Origin: Tardiphaga sp. vice304
Lineage (GTDB): Bacteria; Pseudomonadota; Alphaproteobacteria; Rhizobiales; Xanthobacteraceae
Assembly (NCBI RefSeq): GCF_007018905.1
Contig: NZ_CP041402.1
Coordinates: 5,724,710-5,788,709 of the forward strand
Length of the DNA: 64,000 nt
Direction of reading: 5' to 3'
Shown: piece by piece, positions 50,816-60,043 of the stretch
Numbering within the stretch: the first letter of the stretch is position 1
Layout of the letters: the number at the start of each line of letters is the position of its first letter
Made by a program: the position numbers and the translations under genes
The notes under the pieces: generated by a model
The model's input: only the letters and a program-made list of their open reading frames with translations
Databases searched by the model: none
What the model was told of the DNA's origin: nothing

Positions 50816-53173
50816 CTATTCGCTGACCACATAGGTGTAAAGCCGGATCAGCCCATTGGCATCGACCTTGCGGTACACGCCCTGGATTTCGACGTCGAAG
50901 CCGGGGAAGGTGTTGAAGCAGGTCTGGAACATCTTGAGATAATCCAGCATCGGCTGCGCCCGCGCGGTGAGCCGCTCGCCGGGCACGATGGTGGCGATCC
51001 CCGGCGGATAGACCACGAAGGGCGTGGTGGCGATGCGGCCGGCGATCTCGTCGATCGGCAGATAATCGACATCGTTGCGCACCAGCACGCGCGCGGCGTC
51101 ATGCGGCGACATCGCGATCTCCGGCAGGTGCTCGGACTTGAACTGCTTGGCCTGCAGGGCGCTGACATCGGCATTGCGGAAGAAGCGGTGCATCTCGCCG
51201 CACAGGTCGCGCAGCCGCACGCCGGCATAACGCGCCGGGCGACGTCTCGCAAATTCCGGAATCGCGTCTTCCAGCAGCGCGTTGTCGTCGTGCAGCTTCT
51301 TGAAGGCGACCAGGCCCGAAATCAGCGTGCCGGCCTTGCTGGCCTCGACGCCGGGCGTCAGCAGAAACAGTAGCGAATTGAGATCGTTCTTTTCCGGCAC
51401 GATGCGGTTCTCGCGCAGGAACTGCGCCACCACCGGCGCCGGGATGCCGTGTTCGGTGTAGCCGCCGGTGGCCCGGTCGAAGCCGGGCGTCAGCAGCGTC
51501 AGCTTGTTCGGATCGGTCATGGCGAAACCCGCCGCCATGCCCGGGAAGCCGTGCCAGTCGGCATCCGGCGCCAACTGCCAATAGGTCGGGTTCTTGGCGA
51601 GTTGATCGGTGCTGACGCTTTCCCACGGCACGTTGTGCACGCCGCCCTCGTGCGCCGAATCCGGGATTTCGACGCGCTCCGGCACGAACGGCTCGAAGAA
51701 CCAGCGCCGCTCCGGCCGGGTTTCCTTTTCCTCGAACTCGCGGCGCACGGCGCGGATCTTCTTGCGCAGCTCGATGCCGAGCCGGATGGTGTCGTCCCAC
51801 AACACGACGCCGGAACGGCCCTTCATCATCTGCGCGCCGACGTCCAATGATGCGAACAGCGGATAGAACGGCGAGGTCGAGGCGTGCTGCATGAAGCTCT
51901 CGTTGAAGCGGCGATGCTCGACGCGACGCTTCTGGCCGCGGATGTGGCGGTCCTTCATGTGGATCTGCGAGGCCTGCGAGAACGAGGCGAGCTGCTTGTG
52001 GGTCGACTGAGTGGCGATGATGCCCGGCGAATCCGGGCCGAGATCGCCGAGCCCCATGGCGAAGCGGCCGGCGTAAAGCGGGTGGAACTTCATGAAGCCG
52101 GCCCACGCCTCGTCGAACAGGATATAGTCGCAGAGATGGCCGATGCGCGCGATGATCATCTCGGCGCTGTAGATCGTGCCGTCATAGGTGCACTGCTCGA
52201 CCACGGCGACGCGGAACGGGCGCGGCCGCTTCCAGGCCTCGGGATCGGTAACCAGCGGATTGATGCGGATGCGCTCGCGCAGCGCGTCTTCCTCGAGCGC
52301 CTCCCAGTTCATCGGCCCGATCAGGCCCCAGGGGTTGCGCACCGCGGGCACATAGATCGGCACGCCACCGGCGATCATCAGCGCGCCGTGCAGCGCGGCC
52401 TTGTGGTTGTTGCGGTCGAACAATACGAGATCGCCGTCGGTCACCAGCGCCGACAGCGCCACCTTGTTGGAGGTCGAGGTGCCGTTGAGGACAAAATAGG
52501 TCTTCTCCGCGCCGAAAATCTGCGCGGCTTCCTTCTGCGCCTGCAGCGCCGGGCCTTCATGCGTCAGCAGGTCGCCGAGATCGAGCACGGAATTGTCGAG
52601 GTCGTCGCGGAACACGGCTTCGCCGAGATGTTCCATGAACACCCGGCCGATCGGGCTGCGGCTGTAGAACACGCCGCCATTGTGGCCCGGGCAGGTCCAT
52701 AGCTGGTTGCCTTCCTCGGCATAATCCACCAGCGCGCCGAAGAATGGCGTCTTCAGCGTCTCGGCATATTGCTTGAGCCGGCTGACCAGGTTCTTGGCGA
52801 TGAAGGGCGGGGTTTCCTCCGACAGGAAGATGTAGCCGTCGATGAAGTCGAGCACCTCGACCGGCACGTCCTCGAAGCGCTTGCGGCGGATCAGCAGGAT
52901 GATCGGGAAGTCGAGGCCGCGGCTGCGCATCAGATTGATCAGCGCGGCCGTCTTGCCCTCCAGCCCCTTCTTACCCCAGTCCACCACCATGCAGCCGATC
53001 GCGGCGTCGGTCTGCACCGCGATCGCGGCGTCCTCCAGCTTGCGCGCCTTGACGACCTCGAAGCCGGAATGCTCGATTTCCGCGACGATCTGGTTCAGGC
53101 GGACGCCCTCGAGATCGTCGGCGTCGAACGTCGGCATCGCGAACAGGAAGTTGAAGCGCTTGAAATAGTCCAT
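50816..53173 (-). CDS. Orn/Lys/Arg decarboxylase, class I PLP type
   Basis: The 785-residue enzyme decarboxylates a basic amino acid to a diamine such as putrescine or cadaverine. An N-terminal wing domain (about 1-130) resembles a receiver fold. The PLP domain follows with TCPGHNGGVFY, NGTSTSNKVAL, DRNNHKAALHGAL, EQCTYDGTIY, FDEAWAGFMKFHP and the PLP lysine K393 in ATQSTHKQLASFSQ. The C-terminal domain ends with PGERLTARAQPMLDYLK. The exact substrate cannot be decided by eye. A long leader and a divergent spermidine-synthase-like gene point to polyamine metabolism. The ATG of MDYFKRFNFLFAMP was chosen. Confidence 0.92.
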   Translation of the reverse strand: MDYFKRFNFLFAMPTFDADDLEGVRLNQIVAEIEHSGFEVVKARKLEDAAIAVQTDAAIGCMVVDWGKKGLEGKTAALINLMRSRGLDFPIILLIRRKRFEDVPVEVLDFIDGYIFLSEETPPFIAKNLVSRLKQYAETLKTPFFGALVDYAEEGNQLWTCPGHNGGVFYSRSPIGRVFMEHLGEAVFRDDLDNSVLDLGDLLTHEGPALQAQKEAAQIFGAEKTYFVLNGTSTSNKVALSALVTDGDLVLFDRNNHKAALHGALMIAGGVPIYVPAVRNPWGLIGPMNWEALEEDALRERIRINPLVTDPEAWKRPRPFRVAVVEQCTYDGTIYSAEMIIARIGHLCDYILFDEAWAGFMKFHPLYAGRFAMGLGDLGPDSPGIIATQSTHKQLASFSQASQIHMKDRHIRGQKRRVEHRRFNESFMQHASTSPFYPLFASLDVGAQMMKGRSGVVLWDDTIRLGIELRKKIRAVRREFEEKETRPERRWFFEPFVPERVEIPDSAHEGGVHNVPWESVSTDQLAKNPTYWQLAPDADWHGFPGMAAGFAMTDPNKLTLLTPGFDRATGGYTEHGIPAPVVAQFLRENRIVPEKNDLNSLLFLLTPGVEASKAGTLISGLVAFKKLHDDNALLEDAIPEFARRRPARYAGVRLRDLCGEMHRFFRNADVSALQAKQFKSEHLPEIAMSPHDAARVLVRNDVDYLPIDEIAGRIATTPFVVYPPGIATIVPGERLTARAQPMLDYLKMFQTCFNTFPGFDVEIQGVYRKVDANGLIRLYTYVVSE

Positions 53174-53340
53174 GGGGGCACCCGTTGTCTTTCCGTACGA
53201 TGTCTCGCTGCGTTGGATGACGATCCGGTGACGGGATCGTCCGCAGATACCCAAGGCGGGGATGTCTTTCGAATCTCTGGGACGTCAACGACGCCATGCA
53301 GTCATCGCCCTGCCGGGCGGAGGCGGCAAGGACCAAATGA
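53174..53340 (-). promoter_or_regulatory. Long structured leader of the decarboxylase gene, speF-like position
   Basis: The 167 bases before the start contain a perfect 8-bp hairpin GACGATCC / GGATCGTC at 53219-53241 and GC-rich blocks including CCGCCTCCGCCCGGCAGGGCG and CATCCCCGCCTTGGGTATC. Alphaproteobacterial ornithine decarboxylase genes are known to carry a conserved leader (the speF motif). Position and organisation fit, but I cannot confirm the structure without a covariance search. Confidence 0.45.
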
Positions 53341-53347
53341 AGCGCGT

Positions 53348-53382
53348 GCACCCGTAACTCAGCTATCGCGCGAAGGCAAAGG
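53348..53382 (+). pseudogene. Shrunken tRNA-Arg-like fragment
   Basis: GCACCCGTAACTCAGCT followed shortly by CGAAGGCAAAGG repeats both sides of the D-arm to anticodon region of tRNA-Arg(CCG), with about 13 bases missing in between. The acceptor 3' half is absent. It lies 4 kb beyond the intact gene, between the decarboxylase leader and the next gene. Confidence 0.55.
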
Positions 53383-53552
53383 CGATCGGCAAGCGGCGGA
53401 ACGCGGAACTGGCGTATCCGTTGCCTCTCCACGAAACCACCGAACGCATCGGCATCGCCAGGCGGCGCGGTGATCCGCGAGACACCCGGCTGACATTTGC
53501 GCTATGCAGGCAGGCCGCGGCGAATCGCGCCGCACAGCTCCGAAAGACCCCC

Positions 53553-54230
53553 GTGCTTCCCTGGAAACTCCTCGACACGGCAGACGTGCCCGGCGGCGGC
53601 GTGCAGCTTCGGCTGATGCAGCGCGGCAATGAATTTACCATCAAGCTCGGCCAGAACGAGCTGATGAGCAGCCGGCTATTCGGCTCCGAAGAAGCGCTGG
53701 CGACGCTGACCTGCTTCCGCCTCAAGGCGCTGGCCGCGCCAAGGCTGCTGATCGGCGGGCTCGGCATGGGATTCACGCTGCGCGCCGCGCTGAAGGTGCT
53801 GGGACCGCAGGCGGAGGTGACCGTGGTCGAGCTGGTGCCGGCGATCATCGCCTGGGCGCGCGGGCCGATGGCGGAGATGACCGGCGACTGCCTGACCGAT
53901 CCGCGCGTCGAGATCCGCGAAGCCGACGTGGTGCAGGCGGTCGCCGAAGGCCGCGGCTATGATGCGATCCTGCTCGACGTCGACAACGGCCCGGAAGGCC
54001 TGACCCGCAAATCCAACGATGCGTTGTATGACCTCAAAGGCCTGCAAGCGGCCTGGGCGGCGCTGCGCCCCGGCGGCATTCTGGCGGTGTGGTCGTCATT
54101 CCCCAATGACAAATTCACCAGGCGGCTGAAGAAGGCCGGCTTTGCCACCGAAGAGATCAAGGTCCGCGCCACCGGCAGCCGCGGCGGCGCCCGCCATGTG
54201 ATCTGGCTGGCGACGCGGCCGGCGGCGTAA
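53553..54230 (+). CDS. Spermidine-synthase-like methyltransferase-fold protein
   Basis: The 225-residue protein has the Rossmann fold of the SpeE superfamily: LLIGGLGMGFTLRAALKVLG for cofactor binding, VTVVELVPAIIAWARGP, DPRVEIREADVV and YDAILLDVDNGPEGLTRKSN, with a D-V-D-N-G-P element where SpeE has its catalytic Asp. It lacks the N-terminal beta domain of true spermidine synthases, so the reaction is uncertain. I chose the GTG of VLPWKLLDTADVPGGG (53553); the frame is open to an ATG at 53421. It diverges from the decarboxylase gene, which supports a polyamine link. Confidence 0.78.
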   Translation: MLPWKLLDTADVPGGGVQLRLMQRGNEFTIKLGQNELMSSRLFGSEEALATLTCFRLKALAAPRLLIGGLGMGFTLRAALKVLGPQAEVTVVELVPAIIAWARGPMAEMTGDCLTDPRVEIREADVVQAVAEGRGYDAILLDVDNGPEGLTRKSNDALYDLKGLQAAWAALRPGGILAVWSSFPNDKFTRRLKKAGFATEEIKVRATGSRGGARHVIWLATRPAA

Positions 54231-54252
54231 TCTGCTGCCAGCCGCGCTCGGT

Positions 54253-55227
54253 TTACTCCACCTTCAAACCGGCGGCCTTGACGACTTTCTCCCACTTCTC
54301 GGTTTCGGCGGTGACCATCTTGCCGAACGCGTCCGGCGGTCCGATCAGCGGTTCGCCGCCGAGATCAATCAGCTTCGCCTTGACAGCCGGATCAGCCAGC
54401 ACCGCGTTGACGTGAGCGTTGAGCTTGGCGATGATTTCCTGCGGCGTCTTCTTCGGCGCGCCCATACCGAACAGGGCACTGGCTTCATAGCCCGGCACGC
54501 TCTCGGCAATTGTCGGCACATCGGGCAGCAACGGCGATTTCTCCGCGGTGGTCACCGCCAGCGCCCGCAGGCTGCCCGAGCGGACGTGCTGGATGATCGA
54601 CGGCATGTTGTCGAAGATCACCTGCACCTGGCCGCCCAGCATATCGGTGATCGCCAGCGCCGCGCCGCGATAAGGAACGTGCTGCATCTTGGCGCCGGTC
54701 ATCATCATGAACATTTCGCCGGACAGATGCACGGAGGTGCCGTTGCCGGACGACGCCATGTTCACCTTGCCGGGATTGGCCTTCACATAGGCGATGAATT
54801 CCGGAATGGTCTTTGCCGTGATGTCCTTGTTGACGGTCATCACATTGGCGGTGCGGTGGAACGCCGCCACCGGCGCGATGTCGCGCAGGAAGTTGAAGCT
54901 GAGCTTGCTGTACAAAGTGGCGTTGATGTAGTTCGCCGGATTGACCAGCAGGATCGTGTAGCCGTCGGGCTCCGCATTCACAACGGATTCGGTGCCGATA
55001 TTGTTGCCGGCGCCCGGCTTGTTCTCGATGACAAATGTCTGTCCGGTACGTTCGGAGAGTTTCTGCCCGATCAGCCGGGCCAGAATGTCGGTAGCGCCGC
55101 CGGGAGGATAGGCTACGACAAAGCGCACGGGCCGGGTTGGATAGTCCTGCGCAGACGCGCTTCCGATACAGGTGAATGCAGAAAAGCCCAGCGCGATCCA
55201 GCCGATCGCGGCACAACGTGACACCAT
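54253..55227 (-). CDS. TctC-type tripartite tricarboxylate transporter binding protein
   Basis: This 324-residue periplasmic Bug-family receptor has a signal peptide ending at SASAQ. YPTRPVRFVVAYPPGGATDILARL, FVIENKPGAGNNIGTESVV, DGYTILLVNPANYINATL and HVPYRGAALAITDMLGGQVQVIFD are the standard family phrases. TctA and TctB partners are not nearby; orphan Bug receptors are abundant in some proteobacteria. The ligand is unknown but usually a carboxylate. The ATG at 55227 starts MVSRCAAIGW. Confidence 0.92.
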   Translation of the reverse strand: MVSRCAAIGWIALGFSAFTCIGSASAQDYPTRPVRFVVAYPPGGATDILARLIGQKLSERTGQTFVIENKPGAGNNIGTESVVNAEPDGYTILLVNPANYINATLYSKLSFNFLRDIAPVAAFHRTANVMTVNKDITAKTIPEFIAYVKANPGKVNMASSGNGTSVHLSGEMFMMMTGAKMQHVPYRGAALAITDMLGGQVQVIFDNMPSIIQHVRSGSLRALAVTTAEKSPLLPDVPTIAESVPGYEASALFGMGAPKKTPQEIIAKLNAHVNAVLADPAVKAKLIDLGGEPLIGPPDAFGKMVTAETEKWEKVVKAAGLKVE

Positions 55228-55352
55228 GTGCGTTCTCCCTGCTGCCGCGACTTGTCGCGCGGTCAGCCTGTGTTGAATTGACAACGCTCGCTTGTACCAA
55301 GCAATTCAACTATCGACCAGTGCGGCGCAGCCCCGCAGTCAAAGGATCTCCC

Positions 55353-55766
55353 ATGCCCGTCACCGTCACCGCGCTCGATCATCTGGTGCTCAATGTCACC
55401 GACGTCGTCCGTTCCGCCGCGTGGTACCGGCAAGTGCTCGGCATGGCGGTCAAGGTTTTCGATCCCGGGCACGGCAAGGCGCCGCGCACATCGCTGAGTT
55501 TCGGCGCGCAGAAGATCAATCTGCGACCTGTCGATGCCGACAAGCTCGAATGGTTCACCGCGGACCATCAGACGGCCGGCAGCGACGACCTGTGCTTTCT
55601 CACGGCAGCCTCGCCGGACGAGGTGGTCGCGCATCTCGCCGCCTGCGGCGTCGCCGTGGAGGAAGGCCCCGTCGCCAAGCAGGGCGCGCAGGGCGTGCTG
55701 CGCTCGGTCTATTGCCGCGATCCGGACGGCAGCCTGGTGGAAATTTCGTCGTACGAAATGGGCTGA
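55353..55766 (+). CDS. VOC-family (glyoxalase-fold) protein
   Basis: The 137-residue protein has a single VOC domain with two beta-alpha-beta-beta-beta modules: LDHLVLNVTDVVRSAAWYRQVLGMAVK, then TSLSFGAQKINLRPV, DDLCFLTAASPDEVVAHLAACGV and VYCRDPDGSLVEISSY. His at position 10 and Glu near the end are in place for metal binding. The substrate is unknown. ATCTCCC precedes the ATG; the frame is open upstream into the tctC promoter. Confidence 0.9.
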   Translation: MPVTVTALDHLVLNVTDVVRSAAWYRQVLGMAVKVFDPGHGKAPRTSLSFGAQKINLRPVDADKLEWFTADHQTAGSDDLCFLTAASPDEVVAHLAACGVAVEEGPVAKQGAQGVLRSVYCRDPDGSLVEISSYEMG

Positions 55767-55813
55767 TATTGGACATCACGCTCGCTCTCATCGCGAAATG
55801 CGGCCCCTCCCCA

Positions 55814-55887
55814 TCATTGCGACGAAGCAATCCCGTCTTCGCGTGCGGCTTTCTGGATTGCCGCGTCGCTTCGCTCCTCGCAATGAC
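55814..55887. repeat. Second copy of the TCATTGCGA palindromic repeat
   Basis: It begins TCATTGCGACGAAGCAATCC and ends GTCGCTTCGCTCCTCGCAATGACGA, related to 20769-20853. The left arm is shortened (GAGGAGC is missing), so the palindrome is imperfect. Confidence 0.75.
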
Positions 55888-56036
55888 GAGGTGGGGCCGG
55901 TGCGTACGGCGAGCATGGACGTGGCGGTATCGAAAGCGCGTTGCGCCTCGCTTCTCCGGGTGGCACAACGGCACCTAAGAAAAACAAAGCCGTGCCGCGC
56001 AACAGCGGAGCATCGCGGACTTCCAGCGGAGGAAGC

Positions 56037-57623
56037 ATGCCCCATCCGACATCGCCATCGGGCGTCGTCAGCCCGTTTGCCGGCATGGACGTGCCGTGGC
56101 TGCTGCGAATGCGCGCCGAGACCCGGCGCGACCATCCGTTTCTGATCTGGGCGCCGTTCGATGCCCCGGCCCGGCCCTGGAGCTACGGCGAGTTTCATGA
56201 CCGCGTCGGCGCACTTGCCGCGGGCCTCACGAAGCGCGGCGTCAGGCCCGGCGAGTTCATCCTGATCCATCTCGACAATTGCATCGAATCGATGCTCGCC
56301 TGGTTCGCCTGTGTCGAGCTCGGTGCCATCGCGGTCACCACCAACACCCGCTCCGCCGCCGCCGAACTAGACTACTTCGCCGGGCACTGCGGCGCGGTGG
56401 CCGCCATCACGCAACCGTCCTATGCCGCAGCGGTCGCCGCCAATTGCAAGGACCTGCGCTGGATCGCGGTGACGTCGCACAATGCCGGCGCCGAGCCGGC
56501 GGCAATCGACCTGCCCGCCTGGGCCGAACGTTTCGAGGCCCTGTTTGCCGACAGCGCCGACCGGCCGCGACGCGCCACCGATCCGGAAGCCCCCTGCAGC
56601 GTACAATACACGTCTGGCACCACGTCACGGCCGAAGGCGGTGTTGTGGACGCACGCCAACGCGCTATGGGGCGGCAAGGTCAATGCGGCGCATCAGGACT
56701 TGCACCAGGCCGACGTCCACATGGCCTATCTGCCGCTGTTCCACACCAATGCGCTCGCCTATTCCGTGCTGGCGACGCTGTGGGTCGGCGGCAGCTGCGT
56801 GCTGCAGCCGCGCTTCTCGGCCCGCCGGTTCTGGGACGTCGCGACATTGCATCACGCCACCTGGCTTTCGACCATCGGCTTCTGCATGAAGGCGCTGCTC
56901 GAACATCCGGTACCCACGAAGCACGCCTTCCGGATGTGGGGGACCGCCTTCGGCGATCCGCCGGCGTTCCGCAGCTTCGGCATCCCGATCATCGGCTGGT
57001 GGGGCATGACCGAGACGATCAGCCACGGCATCATCGGCGAGGTCGACCAGCCCAACACGCCGATGGCGATCGGCCGGCCCGCCGCCGAATATCGTCTCTG
57101 CGTTACCAACGACGACGGCACGCCGACGCGGGCCGGCGAGACCGGTAACCTGTCGATCCTGGGCGTGCCCGGCCTGTCGCTGTTCAAGGAGTATCTGCAC
57201 AACGAGGAGGCGACGGCCGAGAGCTTCGACCAGCACGGCTACTTCATCACCGGGGACCGCGTCACGCTGCTCGAGCACGGCTTCATCAGGTTCGGCGATC
57301 GCGTCAAGGACATGCTGCGGGTCGGCGGCGAGAACGTCGCGGCGTCGGAGATCGAGCAAATCGTGGTGGCCGTGCCCGGCGTGCGCGAGGCCGCGGTGGT
57401 CGGCAAGAAGCATCCGATGCTGGACGAGGTGCCGGTGGTGTTCATCATCCCGCAGGCCGGCGCCGCGCAGGCGACCGACGCGCTGCACGACAGCGTCATG
57501 GCCGCCTGCCGGCACGGACTCGCCGATTTCAAGGTGCCGCGCGAGATCCGCTTCGTCGACGAGATGCCGCGCTCGACACTCGAGAAGGTGGCGAAAGCAG
57601 AGTTGCGCAAGCTGCTGGCGTAA
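56037..57623 (+). CDS. AMP-dependent acyl-CoA synthetase/ligase
   Basis: This 528-residue adenylate-forming enzyme activates a carboxylic acid to its CoA thioester. The P-loop is YTSGTTSRPKAVLWTH; GWWGMTETISHGIIGEV is the A5 motif, YFITGDRVTLLEHGFIRFGDRVKDMLRVGGENV the A7-A8 region, and PRSTLEKVAKAELRKLL carries the catalytic Lys near the C-terminus. It resembles the crotonobetaine/carnitine or fatty-acid CoA ligase branch (CaiC-like); the substrate is not fixed. The ATG at 56037 has GGAGGAAGC in front. Confidence 0.9.
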   Translation: MPHPTSPSGVVSPFAGMDVPWLLRMRAETRRDHPFLIWAPFDAPARPWSYGEFHDRVGALAAGLTKRGVRPGEFILIHLDNCIESMLAWFACVELGAIAVTTNTRSAAAELDYFAGHCGAVAAITQPSYAAAVAANCKDLRWIAVTSHNAGAEPAAIDLPAWAERFEALFADSADRPRRATDPEAPCSVQYTSGTTSRPKAVLWTHANALWGGKVNAAHQDLHQADVHMAYLPLFHTNALAYSVLATLWVGGSCVLQPRFSARRFWDVATLHHATWLSTIGFCMKALLEHPVPTKHAFRMWGTAFGDPPAFRSFGIPIIGWWGMTETISHGIIGEVDQPNTPMAIGRPAAEYRLCVTNDDGTPTRAGETGNLSILGVPGLSLFKEYLHNEEATAESFDQHGYFITGDRVTLLEHGFIRFGDRVKDMLRVGGENVAASEIEQIVVAVPGVREAAVVGKKHPMLDEVPVVFIIPQAGAAQATDALHDSVMAACRHGLADFKVPREIRFVDEMPRSTLEKVAKAELRKLLA

Positions 57624-57632
57624 CCCGCTCGG

Positions 57633-58727
57633 TCAGTACGATCCCAGCGCGACCGGGCGGAACGCCTGCAGCAATTGCTGGTCGAGCTTGTCGCCCATCT
57701 GCTCCATCATCTCGAACGCCTTGGCGTGGGTGAACGGCATACGGTAGGCGCGCCGCTCCACCAGGGCGGCATGGATATCGACAATGCTCATCAGGCGAAC
57801 GATGTCGCTGATCTCGTCGCCCTTCAGCCCGTCGGGATAGCCGGTGCCGTCGAGAAATTCGTGGTGGTGCAACACGACGTCGAGCATCTCGCGCGGAAAA
57901 CTGCCCTGCGCGATCAGCGCCTCGAAACCCTGCCGCGGATGCTTGCGAATTTCGCCCATCTCGGCATCGGTCAGTTTGCCCGGCTTGTCGAGAATCGCCA
58001 CCGGCGTGAACGCCTTGCCGACGTCGTGCACCAGGGCTGCGCGGGTCAGCCGGCGCTGGTCTTCATCGCGCAGGCCGAGATGCTGGGCGAAAGCCACCGC
58101 AAAGCCGGTCACGAACAGGCAGTGCCGGTAGCTGTTGTTGTGATGGCGACCGACGGTGGCCAGCCAGTCGCGCAGAGACGAGCGCTTGATGGCCTTCAGG
58201 ATGACGTTTTCCGCCTGCATCACGTCGTTGAACGTCAACGGTTCGCCCGCCGGCAGCTTCTCGAAAATCTTCACCATCACCGCGTGCGCCGCCTCGACGC
58301 CGCGCGTCAGCGCCTTGCCGCTGGCGGAGAAGTCCTCGTCATACGGATCCGGGAAGGCGGCGCGGATTCGTTGCAGCACGCCCCTGGCATCGAACGGCCG
58401 CGCGATGGTGTCGGTGGCGCCCAGCGCCCAGGCCTGCATGGCACCGTGATGCAGCGAGTCGGCCAGCACGAACAGCCGCGGCACTCCCTCATAGGCCGAC
58501 GCGCGCAATTTATTGCGGACGCGCTGCACGGTTTCGGCGGAGCGCAGATTGATATCGACAATGATGCCGGACGCCTCGCCGGGCGTTTCCGGAATCTCGG
58601 AGGTCGCGATGATCTCGACCTCGCCGACCCTGTTCAGGATCTCGGCCAACTCGAAGCTGCGATCGCTGCGGTCGGATGCCAGCAGCAGCTGGCGGCGCGG
58701 CGACGATGATAAAGCGGTAGCGGTCAT
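57633..58727 (-). CDS. HD-GYP domain response-regulator-like protein
   Basis: The 364-residue protein has a receiver-like N-terminal domain (LLLASDRSDRSFELAEILNRV, GIIVDINLRS, ALGATDTIARPFDARGVL). In it the usual phospho-Asp position is D-I-N in GIIVDINL, but the acidic pair is not obvious, so phosphorylation is uncertain. The HD-GYP domain (about 190-350) has HDVGKAFTPVAILDKPGKLT, HPRQGFEALIAQG and HHHEFLDGTGYPDGLKGDEI, so both the HD and the GYP signatures are intact and c-di-GMP hydrolysis is likely. It converges on the acyl-CoA ligase gene. Confidence 0.9.
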   Translation of the reverse strand: MTATALSSSPRRQLLLASDRSDRSFELAEILNRVGEVEIIATSEIPETPGEASGIIVDINLRSAETVQRVRNKLRASAYEGVPRLFVLADSLHHGAMQAWALGATDTIARPFDARGVLQRIRAAFPDPYDEDFSASGKALTRGVEAAHAVMVKIFEKLPAGEPLTFNDVMQAENVILKAIKRSSLRDWLATVGRHHNNSYRHCLFVTGFAVAFAQHLGLRDEDQRRLTRAALVHDVGKAFTPVAILDKPGKLTDAEMGEIRKHPRQGFEALIAQGSFPREMLDVVLHHHEFLDGTGYPDGLKGDEISDIVRLMSIVDIHAALVERRAYRMPFTHAKAFEMMEQMGDKLDQQLLQAFRPVALGSY

Positions 58728-58931
58728 AGGCCCTCGATCATTGCGGCAAGCTTCCGCTGCAACGGGAACAAATCTACCTCAGGACTACATGTCCGAACCT
58801 TAAATTGTATCGTTAACGACGGATGACCAATTGGCATCGAAACCGGTGCTGAACGTTGTGTTGCGGTGATCTGCCGGCTTTGATTCAAATCGCCGCTTGC
58901 GCCGCCGCCCGATCCGGAAAACAATCGCGCC

Positions 58932-59267
58932 ATGCTGAAGACCTTGCTCATCCTGGCGCTGGCCGGCCCGCTTTCGGCCGTTGCAGCCACCGCGCAGCTC
59001 TTGCCGCAGCCGGAGCGGCCGTTTACCGCGACGCTGTCGAATACCGCGCCGCTGGCGTTCGGCATGCCGGCCGACACGGTCGCCCGCGCGCTCGGCGTGC
59101 CGCTGACCTTTGTCAGCGGTCGCCGCGACAACGAGATCTATCTGGCGATCCGCACGATCGGCGGTAGCGGCTTCTTCGATCGCCGCGACCGGCTGTACCT
59201 GCAGTTTCGCCACGGGCGCCTCACCGGCTGGAAGGGCGACTTGGGCCGCAACTGGATGTGGCAGTAG
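58932..59267 (+). CDS. Small secreted hypothetical protein (111 aa)
   Basis: The product has a signal peptide (MLKTLLILALAGPLSAVAAT). The mature part of about 90 residues includes LAFGMPADTVARALGVPLTFV, DNEIYLAIRTIGGSGFF, RLYLQFRHGRLTGWKGD and RNWMWQ. The family is not known to me; the layout resembles small envelope proteins of the BamE/OmpA-linker type with a SmpA-like F-G-M-x-x-x-x-V pattern. The dienelactone hydrolase gene follows 95 bp later on the same strand. Confidence 0.7.
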   Translation: MLKTLLILALAGPLSAVAATAQLLPQPERPFTATLSNTAPLAFGMPADTVARALGVPLTFVSGRRDNEIYLAIRTIGGSGFFDRRDRLYLQFRHGRLTGWKGDLGRNWMWQ

Positions 59268-59361
59268 CCGTCACACGATGTTGCTTGCTGTCGTCTTGCG
59301 CCGCGCAGGCGATTACCGCATCAAGCGTTGCTTCGCCGAAACAACAACGAATGGATGACCC

Positions 59362-60036
59362 GTGGGACAAGACGTAACGCTGACCGCCTCGGACCAGTTC
59401 GAACTCGGTGCCTATCGCACCACGCCCAATGGCACGCCGAAGGGCGCGGTGGTCGTGATCCAGGAAATTTTCGGCGTCAACCATCACATCCGCACCATAT
59501 GCGACCGTTTTGCCGAACAAGGTTATGTCGCGGTCGCGCCCGCGATCTTCGACCGCATCGAACGCAACTTCCAGTCCGGCTATTCGCCCGGGGAAGTCGC
59601 GATCGCACGGAAATTCGTCGCCAGTCCGGACTGGGCCGCGATGCTGCGCGACACCCAGGCGGCTATCGACTCCGTGAAAGATGTCGGGCCGGTCGGTATC
59701 ATCGGCTTCTGCCTCGGCGGCAGCGTCGCCTACGCCGCAGCGACCAGGCTGACCGGCCTGTCGGCGGCGATCGGCTATTACGGTGGTGCCATCGTCAAAT
59801 TTGCCGACGACAAGCCGACCGTGCCGACGCAACTGCATTTCGGCGAGCAGGACCACGGCATTCCGCTGGCCGATGTCGAGACCATTCGCGCCAAACGTCC
59901 GGAGGTGGAAGTGTTCGTCTATGACGGCGCCCAGCACGGCTTCGGCTGCGACGAGCGCGCCAGCTACGACCAGGCCAGTGCCGCTGTCGCCCGGCAGCGC
60001 AGCCTGGCGTTCTTTGCCAAGCATCTGGTGAAGTAA
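59362..60036 (+). CDS. Dienelactone hydrolase family protein
   Basis: This 224-residue alpha/beta hydrolase has nucleophile C117 in GFCLGG, D164 in HFGEQDHGIP and H192 in GAQHGFG, the Cys-Asp-His triad of carboxymethylenebutenolidase. VVVIQEIFGVNHHIRTICDRFAEQGYVAVAPAIF is the usual N-terminal signature. The start is a GTG directly after ATGACCC; no better candidate is near. Neighbours suggest no catechol pathway, so its substrate may be another lactone or ester. Confidence 0.92.
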   Translation: MGQDVTLTASDQFELGAYRTTPNGTPKGAVVVIQEIFGVNHHIRTICDRFAEQGYVAVAPAIFDRIERNFQSGYSPGEVAIARKFVASPDWAAMLRDTQAAIDSVKDVGPVGIIGFCLGGSVAYAAATRLTGLSAAIGYYGGAIVKFADDKPTVPTQLHFGEQDHGIPLADVETIRAKRPEVEVFVYDGAQHGFGCDERASYDQASAAVARQRSLAFFAKHLVK

Positions 60037-60043
60037 TCAAAAC

